The position numbers and the translations under genes were made by a program. DNA of 64,000 nt, taken from NCBI RefSeq assembly GCF_022568835.1, contig NZ_JAKZHV010000001.1:124001-188000 (forward strand). Direction: 5' to 3'. The DNA is from Arsenicicoccus piscis. Lineage in GTDB: Bacteria; Actinomycetota; Actinomycetes; Actinomycetales; Dermatophilaceae. How positions within the stretch are numbered: the stretch's first letter is position 1; every line of letters begins with the position of its first letter. Below, in pieces: positions 25,494-33,323 of this stretch. The notes under the pieces were generated by a model. It did not search any database, had not been told where the DNA came from, and was given only the letters and a program-made list of their open reading frames with translations.

Positions 25494-26999
25494 GTGGAGA
25501 CAACACGAAGCATCGGAGTCACCGAGGTCGCCCTGCGCGACGCTCACCAGAGCCTGATGGCCACCCGGATGGCCCTCTCCGACATGGTGGGTGCCTGCGC
25601 GGACATCGATCAGGCCGGGTTCTGGAGCGTGGAGTGCTGGGGCGGCGCGACGTTCGACGCGTGCATCCGCTTCCTCAACGAGGACCCCTGGGAGCGGCTG
25701 CGGACGTTCCGCACCCTGTTGCCCAACAGCCGGCTGCAGATGCTGCTGCGCGGCCAGAACCTGCTCGGCTACCGCCACTACGGCGACGACGTCGTGGACC
25801 ACTTCGTCGAGAAGGCCGCCGAGAACGGCATGGACGTCTTTCGCACCTTCGACGCGCTCAACGACACCCGCAACGTCGAGCGCGCCATCGCCGCCGTGAA
25901 GCGGGTCGGCAAGCACGCCCAGGGCACACTGTGCTACACCACCTCCCCCGAGCACGACATCGACGTCTTCGTCCGTCAGGCCACGGAGCTGCGCGACATC
26001 GGCGTCGACTCGATCGCCGTCAAGGACATGGCCGCGCTGCTCAAGCCCCAGGTCGCCTACGACCTGGTCAAGGCGATCAAGGACGAGATGCCGCAGATGC
26101 AGGTCAACGTCCACTGCCACGCGACGACGGGCGTCACGCTCGTCTCGCTCATGAAGGCCGTAGAGGCCGGGGCGGACGTCTGCGACACCGCCATCAGCTC
26201 GATGTCGCTCGGCCCGGGCCACAACCCGACCGAGTCGTTCCAGGAGATGCTCGAGGGCACGGGCTACGTCGCCGACCTCGACAAGGTCCGCCTCGCCGAC
26301 ATCAAGCGGCACTTCGCCGAGGTCAAGCCCCGCTACCAGCAGTTCATGTCCTCCTACACCGTCGAGACCGAGATCTTCGACAGCCAGATCCCCGGCGGCA
26401 TGATCTCCAACATGGAGTCCCAGCTGAAGGCCCAGGGCGCCGGCGACAAGATGCGCGAGGTGCTCGAGGAGGTGCCGCGGGTCCGCAAGGACGCCGGCTA
26501 CTCGCCCCTGGTCACGCCGTCCAGCCAGATCGTCGGCACCCAGGCGGTCTTCAACGTGCTGATGGGTCGCTACCAGATCCTCACCGCCGAGTTCGCCGAC
26601 CTCGTGCTCGGCTACTACGGCTCGGTGCTCGGCGAGATCGACCCGGACGTGGTCGAGAAGGCGAAGGCCCAGACCGGCAAGGAGCCGATCACGGTGCGCC
26701 CCGCCGACCTGATCGACAACGAGTGGGACCAGCTCGCGGCGGACGCCGCCGCGCTCCCCGGCTTCGACGGCAGCGACGAGGACGTCCTCACCTACGCGAT
26801 GTTCCCGAAGGTCGCGCCCGGCTTCTTCGCCACCCGCCCCGAAGGCCCCAAGAACGTCGGCAAGGACCCCGCCGAGGTCGAGGCCGAGCGCGTTGCCGCG
26901 GCGGCCAAGGACGCCGGCACCGGTCCCGTCCGCACCTCCATCAAGTACGAGGTCACCGTCAACGGCCGCAAGCACAGCGTCGCCGTCGACCCCGCCTGA
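25494..26999 (+). CDS. Methylmalonyl-CoA:pyruvate transcarboxylase 5S subunit (pyruvate carboxyltransferase domain)
   Basis: 501-residue carboxyltransferase of the pyruvate-carboxylase/transcarboxylase 5S type. It transfers CO2 from carboxybiotin to pyruvate to make oxaloacetate. The TIM barrel begins VTEVALRDAHQSLMATRM (metal-binding Asp and catalytic Gln). IAVKDMAALLKP carries the lysine expected to be carbamylated, and VNVHCHATTG gives the two metal-binding His residues. GMISNMESQLKAQGA starts the C-terminal domain. The length matches the Propionibacterium 5S subunit. The GTG at 25494 is the only start consistent with the family N-terminus. It is followed by 12S, a small subunit and the biotin carrier in order. 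Oxaloacetate-decarboxylase alpha is the alternative; no beta or gamma membrane partners are present. Confidence 0.9.
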   Translation: METTRSIGVTEVALRDAHQSLMATRMALSDMVGACADIDQAGFWSVECWGGATFDACIRFLNEDPWERLRTFRTLLPNSRLQMLLRGQNLLGYRHYGDDVVDHFVEKAAENGMDVFRTFDALNDTRNVERAIAAVKRVGKHAQGTLCYTTSPEHDIDVFVRQATELRDIGVDSIAVKDMAALLKPQVAYDLVKAIKDEMPQMQVNVHCHATTGVTLVSLMKAVEAGADVCDTAISSMSLGPGHNPTESFQEMLEGTGYVADLDKVRLADIKRHFAEVKPRYQQFMSSYTVETEIFDSQIPGGMISNMESQLKAQGAGDKMREVLEEVPRVRKDAGYSPLVTPSSQIVGTQAVFNVLMGRYQILTAEFADLVLGYYGSVLGEIDPDVVEKAKAQTGKEPITVRPADLIDNEWDQLAADAAALPGFDGSDEDVLTYAMFPKVAPGFFATRPEGPKNVGKDPAEVEAERVAAAAKDAGTGPVRTSIKYEVTVNGRKHSVAVDPA

Positions 27000-27025
27000 T
27001 CCAGTCCAGGAAGTGACGAATCCCT

Positions 27026-28606
27026 ATGTCTGACAACACTGCTACCGCCCAGTCCTCGACCAGGACCATGGCCGAGCGGATCGAGGAGCTGCGGACCCGC
27101 CGCGGCGAGGTGATGGCCGGAGGGGGTGAGAAGCGGCACGCCAAGCAGCACGAGGCGGGCAAGCTCACGGCCCGCGAGCGCGTCGCCGATCTCGTAGACC
27201 CCGGCTCCTTCGAGGAGTTCGGCATGCACGCCCAGCACCGCACCACCCTGTTCGGTATGGACCAGGCCGTCATGCCCGCCGACGGCGTCGTGACCGGCGC
27301 CGCGACGGTGCTCGGGCGACCGGTGCACCTGGCCAGCCAGGACTTCTCGGTGGCCGGCGGCTCGGCGGGCGAGATGCACTCGACCAAGGTCGCGAGGGCC
27401 CTGCACAGCGCGCTGGAGAACGGCACGCCGTTCGTCTTCATCAACGACTCGGGGGGCGCCCGGGTCCAGGAGGGCATCGACTCCCTCTCGGGCTACGGGA
27501 AGGTGTTCTTCCAGAACGTCGCGCTGTCCGGCGTGGTGCCGCAGGTGTCGATCATCGCCGGCCCGTGCGCCGGCGGCGCGGCCTACTCCCCCGCCCTCAC
27601 CGACTTCATCATCCAGACCCGCGCCGCCCGGATGTTCATCACCGGCCCGGACGTCATCAAGTCGGTCACCGGTGAGGAGGTCACCGCCGAGGCGCTGGGC
27701 GGCCCGGACGCGCACATGCAGCACGCCGGCAACATCCACTTCGTCGCCGACGACGACGAGCAGGCCATCCTCATCGCCAAGAAGCTGCTCAGCTTCCTGC
27801 CGAGCAACAACACCGAGGAGGCACCGTTCGTCGAGGGCAACGACGACGTCAGCGCCGACCCGGAGCTGGACGACATCATCCCGGTCGCCGCGAGCAAGGC
27901 CTACGACGTGCGCGAGGTCATCAGTCGCCTCGTCGACGTGGGCGACTTTCTCGAGGTGCAGGCGGGGTTCGCGCCCAACCTGGTCGTCGGCTTCGCCCGG
28001 ATCACCGGCCGCACCGTCGGGATCGTCGCCAACCAGCCGTCGGTGATGTCGGGCGTCCTCGACGTCAACAGCTCGGACAAGGGCGCCCGCTTCGTGCGCT
28101 TCTGCAACGCCTTCAACATCCCGATCGTCACCCTCGTCGACGTGCCCGGCTTCCTGCCGGGCGTCGCCCAGGAGTACGGCGGCATCATCCGCCACGGCGC
28201 CAAGCTGCTGTTCGCCTACTCCTCCGCCACCGTCCCGAAGATCACGGTGGTGCTGCGCAAGGCCTACGGCGGGGCCTACCTCGCCATGTGCGGCAAGGAC
28301 CTCGGAGCCGACCGCGTCTTCGCGTGGCCGTCGGCCGAGATCGCCGTCATGGGCGCCGAGGGCGCCGCGGGCGTGGTCTTCCGCAAGGAGATCAAGGAGG
28401 CCGAGGACCCGGTGGCCAAGAAGGCCGAGCTGGTCCAGCTCTACCGCGACGCGTTCTCGACGCCGTACGTCTCGGCGGCCCGTGGCCTGGTCGACGACAT
28501 CATCGAGCCGGCCGACACCCGGCGCAAGGTCGCCCGCGCGCTGGAGAACCTGCAGGCCAAACGCGACCTGCGGCCGGCCAAGAAGCACGGACTGATCCCG
28601 CTATGA
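27026..28606 (+). CDS. Transcarboxylase 12S subunit / acyl-CoA carboxylase beta chain
   Basis: 526-residue carboxyltransferase of the MmdA/PccB family, which removes CO2 from (S)-methylmalonyl-CoA onto biotin (or the reverse). It has two crotonase-like halves with the oxyanion-hole glycines in NDSGGARVQEGIDSLSGYG and GPCAGGAAYSP, and FLPGVAQEYGGIIRHGAKLL plus KAYGGAYLAM in the second half. The Ala/Val-rich AEGAAGVVFRKEI end is typical. It lies 26 bases after the 5S gene and overlaps the next small gene (ATGA). Without a biotin carboxylase gene nearby, transcarboxylase is favoured over propionyl-CoA carboxylase, but a shared carboxylase elsewhere cannot be excluded. Confidence 0.9.
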   Translation: MSDNTATAQSSTRTMAERIEELRTRRGEVMAGGGEKRHAKQHEAGKLTARERVADLVDPGSFEEFGMHAQHRTTLFGMDQAVMPADGVVTGAATVLGRPVHLASQDFSVAGGSAGEMHSTKVARALHSALENGTPFVFINDSGGARVQEGIDSLSGYGKVFFQNVALSGVVPQVSIIAGPCAGGAAYSPALTDFIIQTRAARMFITGPDVIKSVTGEEVTAEALGGPDAHMQHAGNIHFVADDDEQAILIAKKLLSFLPSNNTEEAPFVEGNDDVSADPELDDIIPVAASKAYDVREVISRLVDVGDFLEVQAGFAPNLVVGFARITGRTVGIVANQPSVMSGVLDVNSSDKGARFVRFCNAFNIPIVTLVDVPGFLPGVAQEYGGIIRHGAKLLFAYSSATVPKITVVLRKAYGGAYLAMCGKDLGADRVFAWPSAEIAVMGAEGAAGVVFRKEIKEAEDPVAKKAELVQLYRDAFSTPYVSAARGLVDDIIEPADTRRKVARALENLQAKRDLRPAKKHGLIPL

Positions 28607-28884
28607 CCGGCGACCAGGTCGAGCTGCGGGCGCAGGTCGAGCAGCTGAGCGCCCAGGTCGCTGCCCTCACCGAGCGGCTGGACAGCCTCGAGCGCGAGGT
28701 CCGCGAGCGCTCGGACGCCGAGGTGAGCGAGGAGGTGCTGCTCGCCATCTCCGCGGCGGTGGCGGCCTACCTCGGCAACCGCGCCACCGTGAAGCAGGTC
28801 CACCTGCGCCGCGGCGGCGGGTGGGCCACGCAGGGTCGCTCCGCCATCCAGCAGTCCCACGCCGTCGGCGCCGCGCGACGCTGA
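28603..28884 (+). CDS. Small accessory subunit of the carboxylase/transcarboxylase
   Basis: 93-residue protein with an N-terminal coiled coil (about residues 5-42, heptads of LRAQVEQLSAQVAALTERL). It continues into a conserved-looking ISAAVAAYLGNRATVKQV and ends with WATQGRSAIQQSH, a pattern found at the end of small carboxylase subunits. Its start overlaps the 12S stop and it precedes the biotin carrier. It probably helps assemble the complex or hold the biotin carrier; this is inference from position and coiled coil. Confidence 0.7.
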   Translation: MTGDQVELRAQVEQLSAQVAALTERLDSLEREVRERSDAEVSEEVLLAISAAVAAYLGNRATVKQVHLRRGGGWATQGRSAIQQSHAVGAARR

Positions 28885-28927
28885 CCATCTCCCCCACCGA
28901 ACCTGCCACGACGAAAGAGAAAGACCC

Positions 28928-29293
28928 ATGAAGCTGAAGGTCACCGTGAACGGCGCGGTCTACGACGTGGACGTCGAGGTCGAGGAGGAACCGCGGCCCA
29001 CGCTCGGCGCCGTGCTGGTCGGCAGCACCTCCGCCTACGGCGTCACCCCGACGGCCGCGAAGGCTCCGGCGGGCTCGTCGAACGCCCTGACCGCCACCAT
29101 CGCCGGCACCGTCGTCACGGTCCTCGTCGAGGACGGCCAGCAGGTGAGCAGCGGGGACACGCTGCTCGTGCTCGAGGCGATGAAGATGGAGACCGAGATC
29201 ACCGCACCGCGCGACGGCACCATCGGCCACGTCGCCGTGAGCGTCGGCGAGGCCGTCCAGGGTGGCCAGGTGCTCATCGAGTGGGCGGAGTGA
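28928..29293 (+). CDS. Biotin carboxyl carrier protein (transcarboxylase 1.3S)
   Basis: 121-residue biotinyl carrier. The N-terminal MKLKVTVNGAVYDVDVEV is the segment that binds the other subunits in the 1.3S protein. An Ala/Pro/Ser linker (about residues 40-58) follows, then the biotinyl domain with the acceptor lysine in EAMKMETEI. The size and domain plan match the 1.3S subunit of propionic transcarboxylase (123 residues in Propionibacterium). It is the last gene of the 5S-12S-small-1.3S order, 43 bases after the small subunit. Confidence 0.92.
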   Translation: MKLKVTVNGAVYDVDVEVEEEPRPTLGAVLVGSTSAYGVTPTAAKAPAGSSNALTATIAGTVVTVLVEDGQQVSSGDTLLVLEAMKMETEITAPRDGTIGHVAVSVGEAVQGGQVLIEWAE

Positions 29294-29367
29294 CGCAGAT
29301 CGGCTGACCGGCGGGCACAATCGTCGGATCAGCACCGAGCCCAGCGTGCTGGCGCCGAGGAGTGCCG

Positions 29368-30768
29368 ATGACCAGCTCGTCCAGCCCGCTCCGCTCGTCC
29401 CCCACGCCGGACCGCGAGGCGGCCATCCCCGCGCGGCGGCACCGCGCCTGGATCGTCGCCGCCGTCACACTGGCCGCCCTGGTCGCGGCCGCCGCCTTCC
29501 GCTCGTCGACCGGCGTGCTCATGGAGCCGATCGAGAACGAGTTCGGCTGGTCCCGCGCCACCACGTCCGGGGCGGTGTCGCTGAACCTCGTGCTCTACGG
29601 CTGCATCGCGCCGTTCGCCGCCGCCGTGATGGAGCGCTGGGGCGTCCGGCGCACCGTCACCCTCGCCCTGCTCGTCGTCGCAGCCGCCAGCGCCGCCACG
29701 ACCGTGATGACCTCCCCCTGGCAGCTGTGGCTGCTCTGGGGGCTGCTCATCGGCGTCGGCACCGGGTGCATGGCGCTCGTCCTCGGTGCGATCGTCGCCA
29801 ACCGGTGGTTCTACGCCCACCGGGGGCTGGTCACCGGCCTGTTCTCCGGGGCCAACGCGACCGGTCAGCTGCTCTTCCTGCCGGCGATCGCCGCCGCGGT
29901 GGCCGGCCCGGGCTGGCGCTACGCCGCGATGATCGTCGCGGTGCTCGCCCTGGTGGTGGCGCTGCTGGTGGGGCTGTTCCTGCGCGACTACCCGCACCAG
30001 GTGGGGTTGATGCCGTTCGGCGTCGGCGAGGGCCAGGCGATCGACGCGGCCCCCTCCGTGCGCGACGCGGAGATCGGGCCCGACGGCGTTGATGGTGTGG
30101 ATACCGAGCCTCGTCCGCAGGCCAACCCGGGGGTGGTGGCCCTGTCGACGCTGCGCCGGGCGAGCGGCACCTGGACCTTCTGGGCGCTGGCGCTGACGTT
30201 CTTCGTCTGCGGCTGGTCCACCAACGGGATCGTGCAGACCCACTTCGTGCCGGCGGCGCACGACCACGGCATGGCCCAGACCACGGCCGCCGGGCTGCTG
30301 GCGATGGTCGGGGTGTTCGACCTGATCGGCACCATCGCCTCCGGCTGGCTCACCGACCGGGTCGACTCGCGCTACCTGCTCGTGGCCTACTACGCGCTGC
30401 GCGGTGCGTCTCTGCTCACCGTCGAGCACCTGCTGGCCCCCCACGTGGAGCCGCCTATGTGGGGCTTCATCGTGTTCTACGGGTTGGACTGGGTCGCCAC
30501 CGTGCCCCCGACGGTGGCGCTGTGCCGTCAGCACTTCGGCCTCGAGGACTCCGGCATCGTGTTCGGCTGGTGCTTCGCCTCGCACATGGTCGGCGCCGGC
30601 GTCGGGGCGAGCTTCGCCGGCTGGGTCCGCACCACGCAGGGCAGCTACGACCACGCCTGGCTGTTCGCCGCGGCGCTCTGCTTCGCCGCGGCGGTGGGGG
30701 CGCTGCTCATCCCCCGCCGGGGACGCTACAGCGAAGAGCAGACGCCCGTCGCTGCAGCGGCCGGCTGA
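29368..30768 (+). CDS. MFS transporter (OFA/monocarboxylate-type)
   Basis: 466-residue major facilitator with about 12 transmembrane helices. It resembles the oxalate:formate antiporter/monocarboxylate group: VLMEPIENEFGWSRATTSGAVSLN in the first loop and FSGANATGQLLFLP in helix 5 are typical. A long central loop (about residues 220-262) is acidic and Pro-rich. The ATG at 29368 has cgaggag five bases upstream. It lies 75 bases after the biotin carrier on the same strand, so a role in carboxylate (pyruvate, propionate) transport is an attractive guess. It is convergent with the APC permease, two bases apart; both stops sit in a small ggctg/cagcc hairpin. Confidence 0.85.
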   Translation: MTSSSSPLRSSPTPDREAAIPARRHRAWIVAAVTLAALVAAAAFRSSTGVLMEPIENEFGWSRATTSGAVSLNLVLYGCIAPFAAAVMERWGVRRTVTLALLVVAAASAATTVMTSPWQLWLLWGLLIGVGTGCMALVLGAIVANRWFYAHRGLVTGLFSGANATGQLLFLPAIAAAVAGPGWRYAAMIVAVLALVVALLVGLFLRDYPHQVGLMPFGVGEGQAIDAAPSVRDAEIGPDGVDGVDTEPRPQANPGVVALSTLRRASGTWTFWALALTFFVCGWSTNGIVQTHFVPAAHDHGMAQTTAAGLLAMVGVFDLIGTIASGWLTDRVDSRYLLVAYYALRGASLLTVEHLLAPHVEPPMWGFIVFYGLDWVATVPPTVALCRQHFGLEDSGIVFGWCFASHMVGAGVGASFAGWVRTTQGSYDHAWLFAAALCFAAAVGALLIPRRGRYSEEQTPVAAAAG

Positions 30769-30770
30769 GG

Positions 30771-32285
30771 TCAGCCCACCGGGACGCGGCCTTCCTCGTG
30801 GGCGAGGCGCGCGTTGCGTCGACCCCAGAAGAAGTAGACCGCGAGCCCGAGGGCCATCCAGATCACGAACCGGATCCAGGTGATGATCGACAGGTTCGTC
30901 ATCAGGTAGGTGCAGGCGAGCACCGAGACGATCGGCAGCACCGGCGACAGCGGCACGCGGAACGGGCGCTTGAGCTCGGGGCGGGTGCGGCGCAGGATCG
31001 GCACCGCCGCACTGACGATCACGAACGCGAACAGGGTGCCGATGGACACCATGTCCGCGAGCTCGCGCAGCGGGACGAACCCGGAGAACAGCATGACCAG
31101 CACGGTGGTGGCGATGGTGATGCGGTAGGGCGTGCCGTACTTCGGGTGGACCTTCGCGACCGCCGCGGGCAGCAGCCCGTCGCGGCCGATCGCGAAGCCG
31201 ATACGCCCCATGCCGACGAGGTCGACGAGGACGACGGAGGTCAGGCCGGCGACCGCCGCGATCGAGATGAGCACACCGGCCCAACCCAGACCGACGTGGC
31301 TGAACGCGGCCGCGAGCGGCGCTCCCTCGTCGATCTCGGTGTAGGGCACCATGCCGGTGATGACGATGCAGACGCCGACGTAGAGCACGGTGCAGAGGGC
31401 GAGCGAGCCCAGCAGACCGATCGGCAGGTCGCGCGCGGGGTTGCGGGACTCCTCCGACAGGTTGGCCACAGCCTCGAAGCCGGAGTAGGCGAAGAAGACG
31501 ACGGCGGTCGCGGTCATCACGCCGGCGATGCCGAAGGCCGACGGCTGGACCCCGAAGAGCACCTGGCTGAGCGGCTGCTCCATGCCTGCGGTGGAGGACG
31601 CCTCGACGGGCTGGCTCGGCGGAATGAACGGCGAGTAGTTGCCGCCCTTGATGAAGAACGCGCCCACGGCGATGATGAAGACGCAGACCGAGACCTTGAT
31701 GAGCACCATCGCGTTGGTGACCCGGGCACTCTCGCGCACACCCACGACCGCGACGATGCCGAGCAGGAGCGTGATGCCCATCGCCCCGAGGTTGACGACG
31801 GACTGCTCCCCGAAGAACGTGGTCGGCAACCCGAACAGGTGCTGGACGTAGCCCGACCAGCCTCGCGCGACCACCGAGGCGCCGAGCGCGAACTCGAGCA
31901 CCAGGTCCCAGCCGATGATCCACGCGAACACCTCGCCGATGGTGGCGTAGGCGTAGGTGTAGGCGCTGCCGGCGGTCGGCACGGACGAGGCCAGCTCGGC
32001 GTAGCAGACGGCGGCCAGCCCGCTCACCAGACCGGCGATGAGGAAGGCGAGGGTCACCGCGGGCCCGGCGTGGTTCTTGGCCTCGATCCCCGTCAGGGTG
32101 AAGATGCCGGTGCCGATGATCATGCCGACGCCGAAGCCGACCAGGTCCTTGGCGCCGAGGTGTCGCCGCAGCCCACCGCCGGACTCGTCGCCCTCGGCGG
32201 AGCTGTGGGCGAGGATCGCCTCGATCGGCTTGGTGCGCAGGATTCCGCTGCGCCGGCCCGGCTCCCGGGACGTGGAGGTTGTCAT
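30771..32285 (-). CDS. APC-superfamily cationic amino acid permease
   Basis: 504-residue permease with about 12-13 transmembrane helices, YfnA/CAT type. It has the helix 1 break GFGVGMIIGTGIFTLTGIEA, AELASSVPTAGSAYTYAYATIGE in helix 3, and FFAYSGFEAVANLSEESRNPARDLPIG in helix 6, all hallmarks. It is predicted to import amino acids with protons. The start ATG at 32285 is preceded by tactgt (32297-32292), six bases away, and no ribosome binding site. The TetR gene lies 47 bases upstream on the same strand. Confidence 0.9.
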   Translation of the reverse strand: MTTSTSREPGRRSGILRTKPIEAILAHSSAEGDESGGGLRRHLGAKDLVGFGVGMIIGTGIFTLTGIEAKNHAGPAVTLAFLIAGLVSGLAAVCYAELASSVPTAGSAYTYAYATIGEVFAWIIGWDLVLEFALGASVVARGWSGYVQHLFGLPTTFFGEQSVVNLGAMGITLLLGIVAVVGVRESARVTNAMVLIKVSVCVFIIAVGAFFIKGGNYSPFIPPSQPVEASSTAGMEQPLSQVLFGVQPSAFGIAGVMTATAVVFFAYSGFEAVANLSEESRNPARDLPIGLLGSLALCTVLYVGVCIVITGMVPYTEIDEGAPLAAAFSHVGLGWAGVLISIAAVAGLTSVVLVDLVGMGRIGFAIGRDGLLPAAVAKVHPKYGTPYRITIATTVLVMLFSGFVPLRELADMVSIGTLFAFVIVSAAVPILRRTRPELKRPFRVPLSPVLPIVSVLACTYLMTNLSIITWIRFVIWMALGLAVYFFWGRRNARLAHEEGRVPVG

Positions 32286-32331
32286 GGCCCCACAGTAGGA
32301 ACCGTCTGTTTCCTTGGTATTGCGCCGTTGG

Positions 32332-32964
32332 TCACATTTTGGGCACGTCGGGGACGTCCCCAGCCGCCGGCGGCGGGCGCAGCAGCTCGACGAAGGTCCG
32401 GGCGTGCGCGGCCATGTCCTCGTCGGGGTTCTCGAGCCAGGCCGTCTGCAGGCCGCTGACCAGGGCGGTCACCAGCGGCGCGAGAGCGGCCGGGTCCACG
32501 TCGTCGCGCAGCCGGCCGGCCTCCCGCTCGTCGCGCAGCGCCTGGGTCACCTGCTCACGAAACTCGCGCCCCTGCCGGCGGACGAGCTCGTGCGCCGGGT
32601 GGGAGGCGTCGAGCGCCTCGACCCGCAGGACGGTGTCGAGGCCGATCACCCCACGTCGCCCGGCATGGGCGGCGAGCACCTGCGGGAACGCGGCGAGGAA
32701 CCCTTCGCTGCCGACGAGATCGTCCCGCTGCGGCGCCTCGTCGTCGCCGCGCGACTCGAGGACGGCCGTCAGCAGGTGCTCCTTGGTGCCGAAGTGACGC
32801 CGTAGCACCGTGTGGCTCGTCCCGAGCAGCTCGGCGATCTGCCGCAGCGACTGGCGCTGGAAGCCCTGCTCGGCGAACAGGTGGAGCGCCGCGTCCACCA
32901 GGGCGGCCCGGGTGCGCTCGCCCGAGGCGTACGGTCCACGGCGACTCACGGGCTTGTCCGGCAT
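32332..32964 (-). CDS. TetR-family transcriptional regulator
   Basis: 210-residue regulator. The DNA-binding domain spans residues about 12-58 with the helix-turn-helix SLRQIAELLGTSHTVLRRHFGTKEHLL. The all-helical C-terminal ligand domain has no assignable ligand. The ATG at 32964 is preceded by tagcgt (32976-32971), six bases away, so it is probably leaderless. It is divergent from the GH1/GH78 remnant across 50 bases and upstream of the permease; either could be a target. Confidence 0.9.
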   Translation of the reverse strand: MPDKPVSRRGPYASGERTRAALVDAALHLFAEQGFQRQSLRQIAELLGTSHTVLRRHFGTKEHLLTAVLESRGDDEAPQRDDLVGSEGFLAAFPQVLAAHAGRRGVIGLDTVLRVEALDASHPAHELVRRQGREFREQVTQALRDEREAGRLRDDVDPAALAPLVTALVSGLQTAWLENPDEDMAAHARTFVELLRPPPAAGDVPDVPKM

Positions 32965-33014
32965 CCGGCCACGCTACCGCCGGCTGTCCGTCGTCCGCTG
33001 AAAGGATCCAGACC

Positions 33015-33323
33015 ATGACGACGACCGACCACCGCACCACCGCGCGCAGCACCGACCTCTCGTCCGCCGTCTTCCCGGCGGACTTCCGGTGGGGCGTGGC
33101 CACGGCCGGCCACCAGGTCGAGGGTGACAACGTGAACAGCGACGTGTGGTTCCTCGAGCACCTCGACGGGACAATCTTCGCCGAGCCGTCCGGCGACGCC
33201 ATCGATCACTACCACCGCTTCGCCGACGACATCGCGCTGATCGCCGACCTCGGGTTCAACACCTACCGCTTCTCCTTGGAGTGGGCCCGCATCGAGCCCG
33301 AGCCGGGCCGGTTCTCCACCGCC
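33015..33323 (+). pseudogene. GH1 beta-glucosidase, N-terminal fragment
   Basis: First 103 or so codons of a family 1 glycosidase: FPADFRWGVATAGHQVEGDN, DAIDHYHRFADDIALIADLG and NTYRFSLEWARIEPEPGRF align with the start of the GH1 barrel. The catalytic acid and nucleophile, which lie further on, are absent; the match stops abruptly at about 33323 and GH78 sequence follows in another frame. The ATG at 33015 has aaagga upstream. Intact GH1 enzymes are about 450 residues. Confidence 0.85.

Noticed and set aside
29329..31923. 864-codon minus-strand frame over the MFS and APC genes
   Set aside because: It is out of frame with the APC permease and has no membrane or domain pattern of its own.
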